Source: Zingiber officinale (taxonomy: Eukaryota; Streptophyta; Magnoliopsida; Zingiberales; Zingiberaceae). Taken from it: a DNA stretch of 64,000 nt. The translations under genes and the position numbers were made by a program. Shown piece after piece: positions 1-10,620 of the stretch. Below the pieces are notes generated by a model. The model was not told where the DNA came from and searched no databases. It saw only the letters and a program-made list of their open reading frames with translations. The stretch spans positions 128,574,532 to 128,638,531 of the forward strand of contig NC_055996.1 of the NCBI RefSeq assembly GCF_018446385.1, read 5' to 3'. How positions within the stretch are numbered: position 1 is the stretch's first letter; each line of letters opens with the position of its first letter.

Positions 1-1110
1 TTGCTTGTTCTTCAAAGTACAGTAAGCCTCCTCCAATCCATTGGATTGGTACGGGCATTCCCTCGACTCTTGAGCTTGTTCTCTTTCCTCCCTCTCTTGC
101 TCCTGTGCTTCTTGTTCAGTACTCCTTCGTGATGGTTGCAGCACCTGAAGCCCTCTCTCCACACGAACGATTTCACCTCTGTTATCATTTTGGCTTTGAA
201 CTCTTCGTACCACTTGCTTATCGACTCCAAGAGCTTCGGCAAGAAGTTCAAGCTCAAAGCCGCTTAGGAGGTTCTTCCCCATATGTTGTCGGAATCTCTC
301 TTCTGTTTCTGCACTTTCTTCCTGCGATCGCTTCTCTCTACCCGCCAACAAAAACTCCTGAATTTGTTTATACAGATTAGATCGAAGCTACTATATGTAT
401 TTATACTGATTTGTGTGATGAAATAAGTAATTGGTTACCCGATGTTGGCGATCGAGTTGGTTGGCATTGCTGCTGGGGTCAGACACAGTAATGGTTACAA
501 CCGGGACTTCACCGTTGTTGTAGCACCAGTGTGCGACACCGGCAGGCAATGCAATGACATCACCTTCACGGAAGAATTGTATCCTTTGGTGCTCGTCTCG
601 GAACTGTTGGCTTTGGCCTGCAACTTCCTCTTCCAGTTGTTGCTCGAAGCCTTGTTGCGGAGATTGGAATGTCTCCGGACAACCAGGGATCACCGTGCCC
701 GTGATGCCCCTTCCTGAAAGATGCATGTATTAAGACTTTGCTTGACGTTAGGGTGCGAGGTAGGAAAGATCAAGGGACGAGCCTTGGACAATGTAGGTCA
801 AGGTAGGGGCGTTGGAGAAAGAAGGCAACAGGAGGCCCTTGGGTTGGATGGTCCGACGTTGCGCCGCCACCCCGGCGCATTGGAACTGCTCGTTGTACTG
901 GTCGAAGTACTCGGTGAAGCCAGCCTCGGACGGCACGCGGCGAGTGGGCTCAAGGGCGGTGAGGCGCTCGAGCTGGCATTGGCTCCGGTAGCCGAGGCGG
1001 CGCTGGGCCACCCACGGCTCGCCTAAGCCCTGCTGCGCGAGGGAGGCGTGAGGGAGAACGAGGCACAGAGCGAGGGAGAGAAGAATGAGAGTTGTCATGG
1101 CTCGGTGCAC
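1..1110 (-). CDS. 11S globulin (legumin/glutelin-type) seed storage protein, partial
   Basis: This encodes a seed storage protein of the cupin superfamily, made in the ER and sent to protein storage vacuoles. Three exons are visible on the minus strand: 1110-783, 713-439, and 357 to beyond the window edge. The protein starts with a hydrophobic signal peptide ending near ASLAQQ, followed by the acidic chain with the N-terminal Cys (RSQCQLERL), the [11 protein letters not shown] cysteine strand and the cupin strand [16 protein letters not shown]. Exon 3 reads [10 protein letters not shown], then an acidic Glu/Gln/Arg-rich stretch, then NGLEEAYCT. That Asn-Gly bond is the family's asparaginyl-endopeptidase cleavage site between acidic and basic chains, and the following Cys forms the interchain disulfide. 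Nearly all of the basic chain lies outside the window. Two start Met codons are possible, at 1110 and 1098; the second begins directly at the signal peptide. Intron 1 (714-782, 69 nt) starts with GC rather than GT. Intron 2 (358-438) is GT-AG. Confidence 0.95.
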
Positions 1111-1141
1111 TGTGTGAAGTGCTGGGAGAGGGTGCGTGTGA

Positions 1142-1149
1142 TATTTATA
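1142..1149 (-). promoter_or_regulatory. TATA box of the 11S globulin gene
   Basis: The minus strand reads TATAAATA about 32-39 bases upstream of the first ATG. This implies a very short 5' leader and slightly favours the second ATG (1098). RY-like ATGCAT cores, typical of seed-specific promoters, occur further upstream (about 1385, 1612 and 1672). Their role here is inference. Confidence 0.6.
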
Positions 1150-1155
1150 AGCTCA

Positions 1156-2367
1156 AAAAGACAGCTCTCTGTTTTGGAGGCTTTGGAAGGGTTTGGTGGA
1201 TGGTTACAGCTCCTCAGACTTGTCTCTGAAAGCATTCATCCGCGTGTCATGGTCTGGTATACAAGCGCACAATGTGCGTCAGTTGAGAGCCCAACTTCCT
1301 CTCGCAAAGAACATGTGAAGCTGGATGACAAGTAAGTTTTCAGCTCAACTCAACCCAACTCCATTATAGCTCTTTGATGAATATGCATCAAAGTATGACC
1401 TCAAAGACATGTTCCAAGCAAACTCATGATAATGCTAAGAAAAACAAGAATATGCTGCACTGTAGACATTTAAAATAATTCTCTAAAAGTCACTAAAACA
1501 ATTCTCCAAAAACAAAAAAAAATAAACATGAGAGAGATAATTTTCTGAGTAATTCTACAAACAATTCCTAGATGTTGTCTTATGTTCTTACATTTTATCA
1601 TTTAATAGAGATGCATGATTTATTTTTTAATATAGAACAACATTAACTTTGTGTAATATTGAGTTTTTGAAGATGCATATGACTTTGATTTAGAAGTTCA
1701 ACTTTACCCATTCACTTCTTACCTTAGTAATGATACCTTAATTACTTACTATCTTTCATTAACAGACTAAGACAAGATTGAATGATCATCATTATAAAAA
1801 TTGAAATCATAATACATTTAACTCAGAAAGAATGCCTATATCATAAAACAAAAAAAAAAATCAATCATGAACAAAATAGGAATATTAATTTATACATAAC
1901 AATTATGGACGTTGGTATTTTCCATATCTATCTTGAAATCAAATGTAGTAAAAGTTATTTCTTTAGAAGTCATCAGGAAAAGAATATAAATGTTGAAAAA
2001 AAAAACAGCATTTAGAACAAAAGATATAATAGAAACAAAGTTACATACCCGAACAATTTATTAATCTAGTAGACCAAAAGATCACACGCAGACTAAATGA
2101 TCACGATTATGAAAGAACAGCGGGCACATGATTTCTCACACTAACTTTATATAAATCTTCTGACAATGGATTTCCCACTCGAATAAAAAAATCATTCATG
2201 ATCGAAATGAAAGCAAGATGACTACTAACCTTCACCAATTTAATTATTACAAAAAAAAAAAAATAGTTCGATCTAGCAGAACGAAGAAAGGAGCAGACTT
2301 TTACAAACATGAAACATCAGATGCTCTACTCACATATGGATAGTACATGATGAAGATTTCAACTGAT
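1156..2367. other. Intergenic spacer, globulin to SRS gene
   Basis: AT-rich DNA with no supported gene. It carries the upstream region of the globulin gene on its left and the 3' flank of the SRS gene on its right. Short open frames here are low-complexity and show no known domain. Confidence 0.6.
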
Positions 2368-3397
2368 TTAGTTACCGCAATTGGTGCCGCCGAAGAGGCC
2401 GGACGACGAGGCGCCACCACCGTTTTGGTTCCCGAGGTGGAGGTCGGGCATGTCTCGTACCGCAGCCTTACCGCCGTCGACCCCATTGCTGTAGAGAATG
2501 CCCTTGAAGACCCGCCCGCCGATCTTGACCGTCGCATGGTAAGCGTACTCCATCTCGCCGCTGTCGACCGGCGTCACGCGCACGCACCGGAACATGGCCG
2601 GCGCTCGCACCTGCCGCGGCAGCCCGCTTCTGACGACCGCATCTGCGTGGCAGAAGAATCGGATTGAAACGCGAGTAATTAAATGAAACTCGGGCCGTTC
2701 TGATAATCTATTCAATGTGGGAGAGCATCATGAAGACAAAAATTTATTCTTTTTTCGGATTAAAAAATGGAGGTATTGATGTAGAGGAGGAACCTTTGTG
2801 GGTGACGGAGGCGGTAGTGTCGGAGCTCCAGGACGGAGCGGCGTTCTCCGGCAAGGATGCCGCGAGGCGGGGCTTCTTCTGGGAGGATGCTGCAAAGAGG
2901 GGTTCCCGGCGGGCAGCCGCCGGGACCCACGTGTTCTTCACGTGGGTCGAGCATTCGTAACCGCGGCCGTTGCCGCAGTGACGGCAAGACGGCCCTCCGC
3001 CTTCTTCCGCCGAGGCCTCGGTCCCGTAGTTGGCAAGGATCCCGCACGCGTTGACTCCGGTCGGCACGGGCTTGGCGAGATAGGCCGCATGGGTGAAATT
3101 AGGGCTAGGGTTAGGATTAGGGTCGGGGAAAAGGAGATTAGGGTTGCGGTCGGGCGATGGTCGGGGCGGGTGCCAGAGGTGCCCGCCGCCGAAGGTCTTG
3201 CCACGGACTCCATCGCCGCTGTCGGCGACGAGGCAGGCAGGAGGAGGAGCAGCAGCGAGGAGCGGGACGACGCCGTGCTGCTGCTCCGCGAGGGAGGGCG
3301 AGAGGGAGGAATCGCGTCGGAGCGAGGCAGCGGAGGCGAGCACCATCATGCCCATGTCGACTGCATAGGAGGGTGAGGCGCTTCGAGCACAAACCAC
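2368..3397 (-). CDS. SRS/STYLISH (SHI-related) transcription regulator with shortened zinc finger
   Basis: SRS proteins (SHI, STY1, LRP1) are nuclear plant-specific activators of auxin biosynthesis genes in gynoecium, stamen and lateral-root development. Two exons, 3397-2794 and 2642-2368, are joined by a GT-AG intron (phase 1) and give 292 residues. Exon 1 carries CRHCGN directly followed by GRGYECSTHVKNTWVPAA at about residues 136-165, which is the start and end of the family's RING-like zinc finger. The middle part, normally QAKKDC..RCRTCCKSRGF, is absent in frame. Only three of the usual cysteines remain. Exon 2 carries PRQVRAPAMFRCVRV and the family's IGGH block, here IGGRVFKGILY (about 241-251), which normally serves dimerisation. 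The C-terminus is Gly/Ser-rich. Translation could also start at Met15 (MGMMVLASAASL). A Pro-Asn repeat at about 84-100 is encoded by telomere-like DNA. Family assignment is strong; whether the protein still binds DNA is doubtful. Confidence 0.85.
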
Positions 3398-3926
3398 TCC
3401 CAGGCTCTCGTGTGGAAGGGAGTCGAATCGAATCGCCTCGCCTCGCCTCGGCCGACAGATCTCAAACCTTCAGCGGCGCCTTCTTATCGGATCCATTCTT
3501 TGGCCGCTTGCCTGCCGCCGATTTCTAACTGATCTTGAGGTGGACTCGGTGGAATTGGTGGTGCGGATGAGGGATGAGGAGGCGAGTGAGTCTGGAAGTG
3601 GATGTGACGGTGGATGGGGGACAGAGTGGCCGAGGGGGGCGCGGCTTGTTTCTTTCCCATTTACTACTACTGCTGCTGCCGGGAATGTTGGGATTCCGAA
3701 CAGTGCGAAGTGAGTTGTACAGCACCAGACCAGGCAGGCAGGCAACCCAATGAGTTTAACATTATTCTGGATCATCCATCCCCACCGACTTCTTCCGCAC
3801 TCCGCAGGCAGTAACAACCAAGGAAAGGAAATGCTACGTAAATATCAATAATTTTGATAATCTATTGAATCGCATTTTCCTTATATTTAAATATATATAT
3901 ATATATTTAACCTCGTGAATACGATG
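3398..3926. other. Upstream region of the SRS gene
   Basis: GC-rich and then CT/GA-rich DNA upstream of the SRS start, the probable promoter and 5' leader. Open frames on both strands are compositional shadows with no recognisable domain. A run of (AT)n begins near 3890. Confidence 0.5.
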
Positions 3927-3942
3927 CAATAGTTAATCAATC

Positions 3943-4182
3943 ACGCCCTCACGGACTGAATCAGTTGGTTAGGTACCTACATTTTGTCAATAAAATTGTG
4001 GGGTCGAAGATCGTCGGTTACACTCGGGAATAAAATCCTGATTTATTGGGCTAAAAATTCCTTCAACCCCTAATCACTTATCCTGTCCAGTATTAACCGT
4101 GATTTATTTCCGATAGAATCTTGTGGGGCCGGGGTCAGGGGTCGCTAAGGTGACGATTCTATTTTTTTTTTTTATTTTTTAC
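3943..4182 (+). mobile_element. tRNA-derived SINE with perfect 16-bp target-site duplication
   Basis: A 240-bp unit lies between two identical 16-bp direct repeats (caatagttaatcaatc) at 3927-3942 and 4183-4198. It has a box A-like segment (cagttggttaggt, near 3960), a box B-like segment (gggtcgaagatcgtc, near 4001) and ends in a long T-rich tract. This is the structure of a plant SINE moved by LINE machinery. The perfect target duplication suggests a fairly recent insertion. The family name is not recognised. Confidence 0.8.
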
Positions 4183-4639
4183 CAATAGTTAATCAATCTC
4201 GCATTTAAAAGTTCGACGGACTGTAATAATTTTCTTCCCGATAAACTTAAGAACACCGTCGATGAAATTTTTTTAAAATTAATCCGTTTGAAAATTTAAA
4301 TATATAAATTATCTATTAAAAACATATTTAATTTTTATATTTATTCATATACATAATTGTTTTCGTTATTTCCCTTGCCCCGTCCTACGTTTGTGTGATG
4401 CTGTCCAGTACTATGGTGGTTGTTAAATTGTCGTATTTATTGTTCGATAGGTGACTACGACGTATTTCATCTGATCATTTCAAATTAGGTGTTATCTCGT
4501 TCATATTTTTTTATCCATTCTATATTTAATTTTTCATTCATCGATTATATCAATTGATTTGTTAATTTAACTCAAATAAATTTAAACCATCAGTCTACTA
4601 ATCAACTGTCATAAATTTAATATTCTAATTTATATCTAA

Positions 4640-5185
4640 GTGGGCATTTGGCTGATAAGCACTCTAAAAAACTCTTCAAATTTATTTCGTAAAATTTTTT
4701 TCAAATAACTTATAAGCTGTCAAAATAAAAACATAGTAGATCCTACTTTTCAAAAAAATCTTATTTTAATTATTTTCTTTTCTAAAATATCGTTATATAA
4801 TTTTATAAATCCTCATCTTATCCTCCATAAATTTTATAAATCAAATATCTTTCTCTTCTAGCACCGTGCCATCTTCTCCATCGACATCGACTCTTTCCAA
4901 TTTTTCTCTCCCCTATGTAGAAATTAGCTCAAACTCTCTATTAATAAAAAGCTCAAAACCCTCTATTAATAGTATTATATCTATTTTGATAATTTTATTA
5001 ATAAAAAAATCTTATAATACTAAACATATCAATATCTTTAAATTGATTGTAATAAATTCATCCAAACACTTTAACAACTTATTTTTAAAATAAGACCTAA
5101 CAACTTATAAGCTCCTAAAATAATTTATAAGATAAGATGTATGAATTTATAAGTTATTTTTAATAAGTTTAATTAAACATCCTCT
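4640..5185. repeat. MITE-like repeat with imperfect inverted ends
   Basis: The left end reads gggcatttggctgataagc and the right end reads as its imperfect inverse (aattaaacatcctctaa). Both sides contain the phrase acttataagc and its complement. This is the layout of the common plant MITEs that begin near GTGTTTGG. The ends are eroded and target duplications are not certain. A short open frame inside (4866-5093) is low-complexity. Confidence 0.45.
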
Positions 5186-5379
5186 AAATACATGTTTACA
5201 TTACCTGCAGGATAAAAAAATATAATAAACTTAATTTGAAGTATTTTTGAAGTGGGTGAGACGATCAATCAATTTTGGTGGCTCTATCATATTTAGAGTT
5301 TTAAAATGTTGATATGATTTGAATTAAGGGAGATTTAATAATCCTTTGACGATGTTGATATATATGTAAATACGAGAGA

Positions 5380-5930
5380 CTTTGATCCTTGAATGAATTC
5401 GTGATAAAACATCTCAGGGCCGCATAAATTTTAGAAATCTATAACTTTTTATTAAAGTTATGAAATTTATATTAAGGGGATGATTAGAAGATGTAAATAG
5501 CACAATAAGATTGATTTGGTAGTATTTAAGATTATTAATAAGTTTTGGTCAAAAACTTTAATAATGATTTTAGACATCTTAAAGGGTGGGTCATTAAAAG
5601 AATATGAAATTATCACATCAACATTCTCAAATTATCCATTACTATTGGAAGGGAGCAAATGTCTCGACGAATATCTACAGGGATAGTGAAATCTTTTATT
5701 GAGTTTTGACCACCATTAGAGTCTTATCCCAATCATTTACCACTGAATCATACCTAACACCTCAAAAGATCATCATGCTCATTACATATATTACCTCATG
5801 TTGAATGAAACCATATCTTAAGATATGATTTGAAGTATTAATTAATGTGCTGGGATAGTTGTCCCATGATGGTTCAAAAAATTTAAATGTTTAGGATTAA
5901 TGGTGCATTAGATACGAAAGGATCGAATCT
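5380..5930. repeat. Left copy of a diverged direct repeat flanking a solo LTR
   Basis: This AT-rich stretch shares long phrases with 7095-7420 in the same order and orientation (gataaaacatctca, ataaattttagaaatc, taggattaatggtgca). The copies differ at many positions and by indels, so the duplication is old. No coding sequence is seen. Confidence 0.6.
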
Positions 5931-5960
5931 TAACTTCAATAAATTAACAAATGAATAAAG

Positions 5961-7059
5961 TATTAGGATCCTTGGCAGCCAGTTTGAGGGAGTGAATAGT
6001 CCTACAAAAAAAACGAAAAATCTTTCTTGAACTTTTATAGTTTTATCAAAATTAACACTCCCATAAAAATAATTAAAAAACTAAAAAAGATGAGGCACAA
6101 ATAAATTACTTAGTTACAACCGGGAAGGTTGTTAATCCAAGGAAGTTGAAAGCGCACTAAACACATTCTCTTTCAGGCGGAGAAATCTCTTATAACGTTG
6201 ATGACTCACAATAACAAGGCTGGAATCAAGTAGAATCAATTACAAGTGTTCTCAAGTGTTGTTCTTGTTGTAATTAGGTTTCTGGGGCCATGGTTGTATT
6301 TATAACTCTGGTCGGGACGCCTAGAGGGGGACAACATTTTATCCCTATCGTAACGGATCACGTTTGACGTAATCCGGATAAAAATCATGATCCGGGTGCC
6401 TGGAAGGGTTCCGGGAGCCTGGAATCCAGCGAGTCTGGACACCCGGACCAAGAAGTTAACATCCTGTTAACTTTCGATCTCGATTTTCTGCTCCGGTTCC
6501 GCTCGCCTTGGTACGAGTCTTCTGCTCCGTTTCGTTTGCTTGGGTCCGGGTCTTTCACTCAGGCTCCGGCTCCACTTGGGTGATCTCAGCCTTCTAGAAT
6601 AGGGTTCACCCAAATTTAATTTCCGACCTTTTAGAACAAACTTCCACTCAAACTTTTCGTCCCTCGGAATCGCCGCGTGCTTCCTTCTCGTCCGCCAGCG
6701 TACTCTTCCGCAGCACCTTATCCCTCGAATCCACTAAGTCTGTCGGCTCTCTCCTGTGTCATTCTTCTCGTTAACCGCGTATTTTACTCGTCTTCTCCAG
6801 TAATGTTCTGCTCTAGCTTCTCATCCCTCTGAAACATCGTATGCTCCTTTCTCGTTCGCCCGTGTACTCTTCCACAGCATCTCGTCCTCGGACACACAAA
6901 GTCCATCGACTCTCTCCTGTGACGTCTTTCTCGCTAGCTACATCTTTTGCTCGAATTCTTGTGCTCCTAAGTTCCTGTAGACTTAGACACAGAGTTAAAA
7001 ATTAATATGATCTAACATGACTTGGTTAATCATATTAAAACTACTTTGAGGTACTAACA
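5961..7059 (-). mobile_element. Solo LTR, Ty1/Copia Sirevirus-type
   Basis: A 1.1-kb LTR fossil in minus orientation flanked by the 5-bp repeat TAAAG at 5956-5960 and 7060-7064. On the minus strand it opens with TGTTAGTACC and shows a TATA-like tataaat near 6297-6303. It shares blocks (ggtaggaacttag-type text, taaccaagt, the gtgtactcttcc/agcatctcgtc region) with the solo LTR at 44924-45877, so the two are related. No internal region or partner LTR is present. The exact target repeat with decayed text suggests middle age. Confidence 0.8.
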
Positions 7060-7094
7060 TAAAGAAGTACAATAAATTTAATTTGTTAATAAAT

Positions 7095-7420
7095 AAGTTT
7101 GACCGACTTTGATCCTTTAATGAACTTGTGATAAAACATCTCAAGGCTCATAAATTTTAGAAATCCATAACTTTTTTATCTAGGTTGTGAAATTTATATT
7201 TAAGGGCATGATTAGAGGATGTGAGTTTGAATTTGTTGTATTTATGAACTATTTAAGGTTATGAATGAGTTTTGCTCAAAAAATCCATTTATAATTTGAG
7301 ACGCCTCAAAAGTCAAGCTCATTACACTTTTTGAATGAATTAATGTGTTAGGATAGTCGTCCAATGATAATTCAAAAAAAGAAAACCGTTTTAGGATTAA
7401 TGGTGCACATGAATGGATTT
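7095..7420. repeat. Right copy of the diverged direct repeat
   Basis: Partner of 5380-5930. The two copies now bracket the solo LTR, but the repeat lies outside the TAAAG target duplication, so it predates or is independent of the LTR insertion. Confidence 0.6.
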
Positions 7421-8402
7421 CTTAATTTTTCTGGACATCGAAGTATCAAATATCAATTTTTATAAATTAATAAATAAATTTTTTAAAATAAGTGATTGAC
7501 TAAAATATCGGAATGAAAGTATTATTGTAGTGGTAGATGAAAATTTTTCATATGATTGAATAGATCATTTTTAGAAATAATCGGTATAAATTAAATATAC
7601 GATGTCAATTAAAAAAATAAAAATGTATCTAAAGATTTAATCAATACATGTCATCTTAGAAATATAATTAATCAATAATATATAGAGAAATAATTTTAAA
7701 AAATTAAATATAAAAATATATGAAAAAATATATAATTAAATCATAAAATATGATATTATTTAACCATCCTTGATAATTAGCTTAAAATTAAAAAAAATAT
7801 ATTCTATTCTAGCGGAACAAATTCTAATCATTCAGAACTCCTATACATACATATCACTAGTTAGTTATTATAGAATTGAGCAAGATGATAGTCTTGGCAT
7901 CTGAAACCCCGATTTCAAACAAAAAGGACTGCTCTGCCCCCTAGCTTTTGATGAGAGTTAAAACAAACAATTAATGTTTGTCGCCACTACTTGGTCCGTT
8001 CGTCATACGCGTCCGCTGTCGTTTTCTACACAAAGAATAATGTCTTTCGTTGAAAGTTTTGGGGAATATGCGAGGTGGCGGTGCCTCGAGCCCCGCAAAG
8101 CTGCTCGGTGGAGAGAGAAGTGGGGAAAGGGGAAATGATTCCTGCATTTAGTTTACGGTAAATCTGGCTGGCCAGGTTCTGGCCAGCCAGAAAATGAATT
8201 TATTAATTAAAAAATTAATTAAGCATTATTATTAATAATTAATTAAGATTTATTTTTTAAATTAAATATGGAAATAGGTAAAAAATATATATATATTGGA
8301 CTTATAAAATATGATACTATTTAGACATGATCTTATAAATTAAAAAAATCTTATTCTCGCTCATCATATTTTGATCATTTAATATTACCTTTTAATTTAT
8401 TA
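7421..8402. other. AT-rich intergenic spacer
   Basis: No gene or clear element was recognised. The stretch is strongly AT-rich apart from a short GC-richer segment at about 7990-8200. Confidence 0.5.
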
Positions 8403-8702
8403 GAATATCTATTGGCTACGTAGAGGTTGGGATGAACCTCTCATAAAATGACGGATCGGCTCCATGTTTACGGAGCCGCTCCATCATTTCTTTTTATTTT
8501 TTTTAAAATTTGTATAAAAAAATAAATGTTGAATGTAAGAAATGTTGGAAAAAATAGAGACGTTGAACCACGGTTATATATAGCCGTTTAACGAGTATTT
8601 TTTAAAATTTTTTAAAAAAAATCTATAAATATACTTTGCAAGATTTCATCCTTCTTATCACTTTCTCAACTCTTTATTTCTTTCAAAAATATCTTAGAAG
8701 AT

Positions 8703-10605
8703 TTGATGGCTAAAAATCTAGATCGATCTATGCTCCGTGGATTCTGGATAAATGAATTTAAGGAAGATGCCGAGGATATAGATGAACAAAGAATGCTCCG
8801 GCTATATGAGCAACAACAAATGGTACGTCAAAGAGCACAAAGTTCTTCCGATAGAACACAGAAGAGAAGGTATTTAAATTGGGATCGTGAAGTCGGGCAT
8901 GCTCGTCTTTTTTACAATTATTTCTCTGATGAGTCAATATATTCTAATGATATATTTCGACGTCGATTCCGAATGCAAAGAGGGTTATTCCTTCTAGGGA
9001 TGTAAATGAACCAAACGGTTCGCGAGCTATTCGGAGCTCGATTCAGTAAAAAGCTCGTTCGAGTTTGTTCGTTTATCTTATTGAGCCGAGCTCGATTTCG
9101 AGCTCGACAGTTTTATCGAGCCGAGCTCGAGCTTAAGGATATTCGGCTCGTGAGCTCACGAACATGTTCATTTATAGGCTCGCGAGCCAAAAAACGAGCC
9201 TTAAAATGAGCCTTAAATGAGCCAAAAACAAGGTCTAAAACGAGCCAAAAAAACGAGCTCTAAAACGAGGTCTAAAACGAGACAAAAAAATGAGCTCTAA
9301 AACGAGCCTTAAAATGAGCAAAAAATGAGCTCTAAAACGAGCCAAAAACAAGCTCTAAACGAGCCCGAGCTCGCTTAACGAGTTAGGCTTGTTAACTTTG
9401 ATAATCGAGCTAATAACGAGCCAAGCTCGAACTGTTTGCGAGCCTAATAATTCTAAAACGAGCCGAGCTCGAGCCTTATGATAAAAGCTCGATTCGAGCT
9501 CGAGCCGAGCTCGAGCCCGAATATAACTTAAACGAGCCGAGCTTGAGCCTGATACTGTTCGGCTCGGTTCGGCTCGTTTACATCCCTAATTCCTTCATAT
9601 AGTCGATGTCTTGAAAAATTATTCAGAATATTTTCAATAGAAGGTCGATGCGACGAGAAAAAAAGATTTGCCACCCCTTCAGAAATGTACGACGGCTATT
9701 CGTCAATTGACATATGAAGTCCATGCTGATCATTATGATGAGTACCTACGGATTGCTGAAACAACTGTCATCCAATACTTATCAACTTCTGTCGATATGT
9801 AATTGAAGTGTTCGGGACTCAATATTTGAGAAGACCTAATGCTGCTGATATCCAACATTTACTTGAAATGCATGAGCAGAAACACGGCTTCCCTGACATG
9901 TTGGGAAGTCTTGATTGTATGCATTGGCAATGGAAAAATTATTCCGTCGCTTGGAAAGATCAGTTTACTTGGGGAGATCATGACATTCCAACAATTGTGC
10001 TTGAAGCAGTGACATCTACAGACTTGTGGATGTGGCATGCCTGTTTTGGGATTGCAGGGTCATGTAATAATATCAACATGCTTAACGAATCACCTTTATT
10101 CAACAACGTCTTACAAGGAAATGCACCCGAGGTTAATTTTACGGTTAACAATACACAATATACAAAAGGATATTATTTGACCGATGTGATCTATCCGGAA
10201 TGTGCTACTTTTGTCGAGAGTTTTTCGTGTCCCCAGGATCCTAAGAGAAAAATATTTAAGGAACGAAAGGAGGCCGCGAGAAAGAATGTCGAGCGGCCAT
10301 TTGGAGTACTCCAATATCGATGGGCAATGATAAGAGGTCCAGTACGATTTTGGTACAAGAATAATTTGAAGGATATCATGTATACATGCATTATTTTGCA
10401 CAACATAATTATTGAAAATGAGGGAGATGTAGTAGTCAATTGGTCGGATGATGAAGATCCCCGGTCACAAATATTTCAAGGCTCCACCCAAGAATTTCAA
10501 GAATACTTCCAGAGAAATTACGAGTTACTTGATAATCAACTGCATCATCAACTTCCAACCGACTTGGTTGAATATATTCGGGCACACTACGGTTGTAATC
10601 ATTAA
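8703..10605 (+). pseudogene. PIF/Harbinger transposase (DDE_Tnp_4) pseudogene
   Basis: PIF/Harbinger transposases cut and paste DNA at TTA/TAA targets. The N-terminal piece (8703 to about 8994) gives the helical head ending in RRRFRMQRGLFL and is cut by a 594-bp insertion. Resumed coding (HIVDVLKNYSEYF) follows the insertion. The stretch at about 9640-9807 changes frame and contains stops. The C-terminal piece 9808-10605 (265 residues) holds the catalytic core: first Asp in MLGSLDCMHW, a degenerate second site GSCNNINML where GSxNDINVL is usual (Asp to Asn), and the Glu in RKNVERPFGVLQ. With an insertion, frame changes and a lost catalytic Asp, this copy cannot be an active transposase. Confidence 0.85.
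8995..9588. mobile_element. hAT-like foldback MITE inserted in the Harbinger transposase
   Basis: A 594-bp insertion flanked by a perfect 8-bp duplication ATTCCTTC (8987-8994 and 9589-9596). Its ends are inverted repeats, TAGGGATGTAAAT and its complement at GTTTACATCCCTA. Target length and TIR fit the hAT superfamily. The interior is almost wholly variations of cgagc and gctcg (pattern gagctcga), forming a huge imperfect hairpin with a run of cgagccaaaaa / cgagctctaaaa units at about 9180-9360. It encodes no convincing protein and is non-autonomous. Confidence 0.85.
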
Positions 10606-10620
10606 AAAAAATTATTAATT

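Larger units (their letters stand above)
8403..10620 (+). mobile_element. Decayed PIF/Harbinger DNA transposon
   Basis: The left end follows a TTA (8400-8402) and begins gaatatctattgg. Its first 80 bases match the subterminal region of the second Harbinger fragment at 25620-25776 in inverted orientation (gacgga-cggctcc ... ggagccgctcc). A broken transposase gene (8703-10605) fills the body and is itself split by a hAT-like insertion (8995-9588). No matching right terminal repeat was found, so the right boundary is approximate. Confidence 0.7.

Noticed and set aside
2798-3392. Several long open frames on both strands across the GC-rich SRS exon
   Set aside because: They lack domains and owe their length to high GC. 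The minus-strand frame with the SRS zinc-finger remnant explains the region.
9180-9360. Regular cgagccaaaa/cgagctctaaaa repeats looking CRISPR-like
   Set aside because: Units are irregular with no unique spacers, lie inside a plant hAT-like MITE, and the DNA is nuclear eukaryotic.
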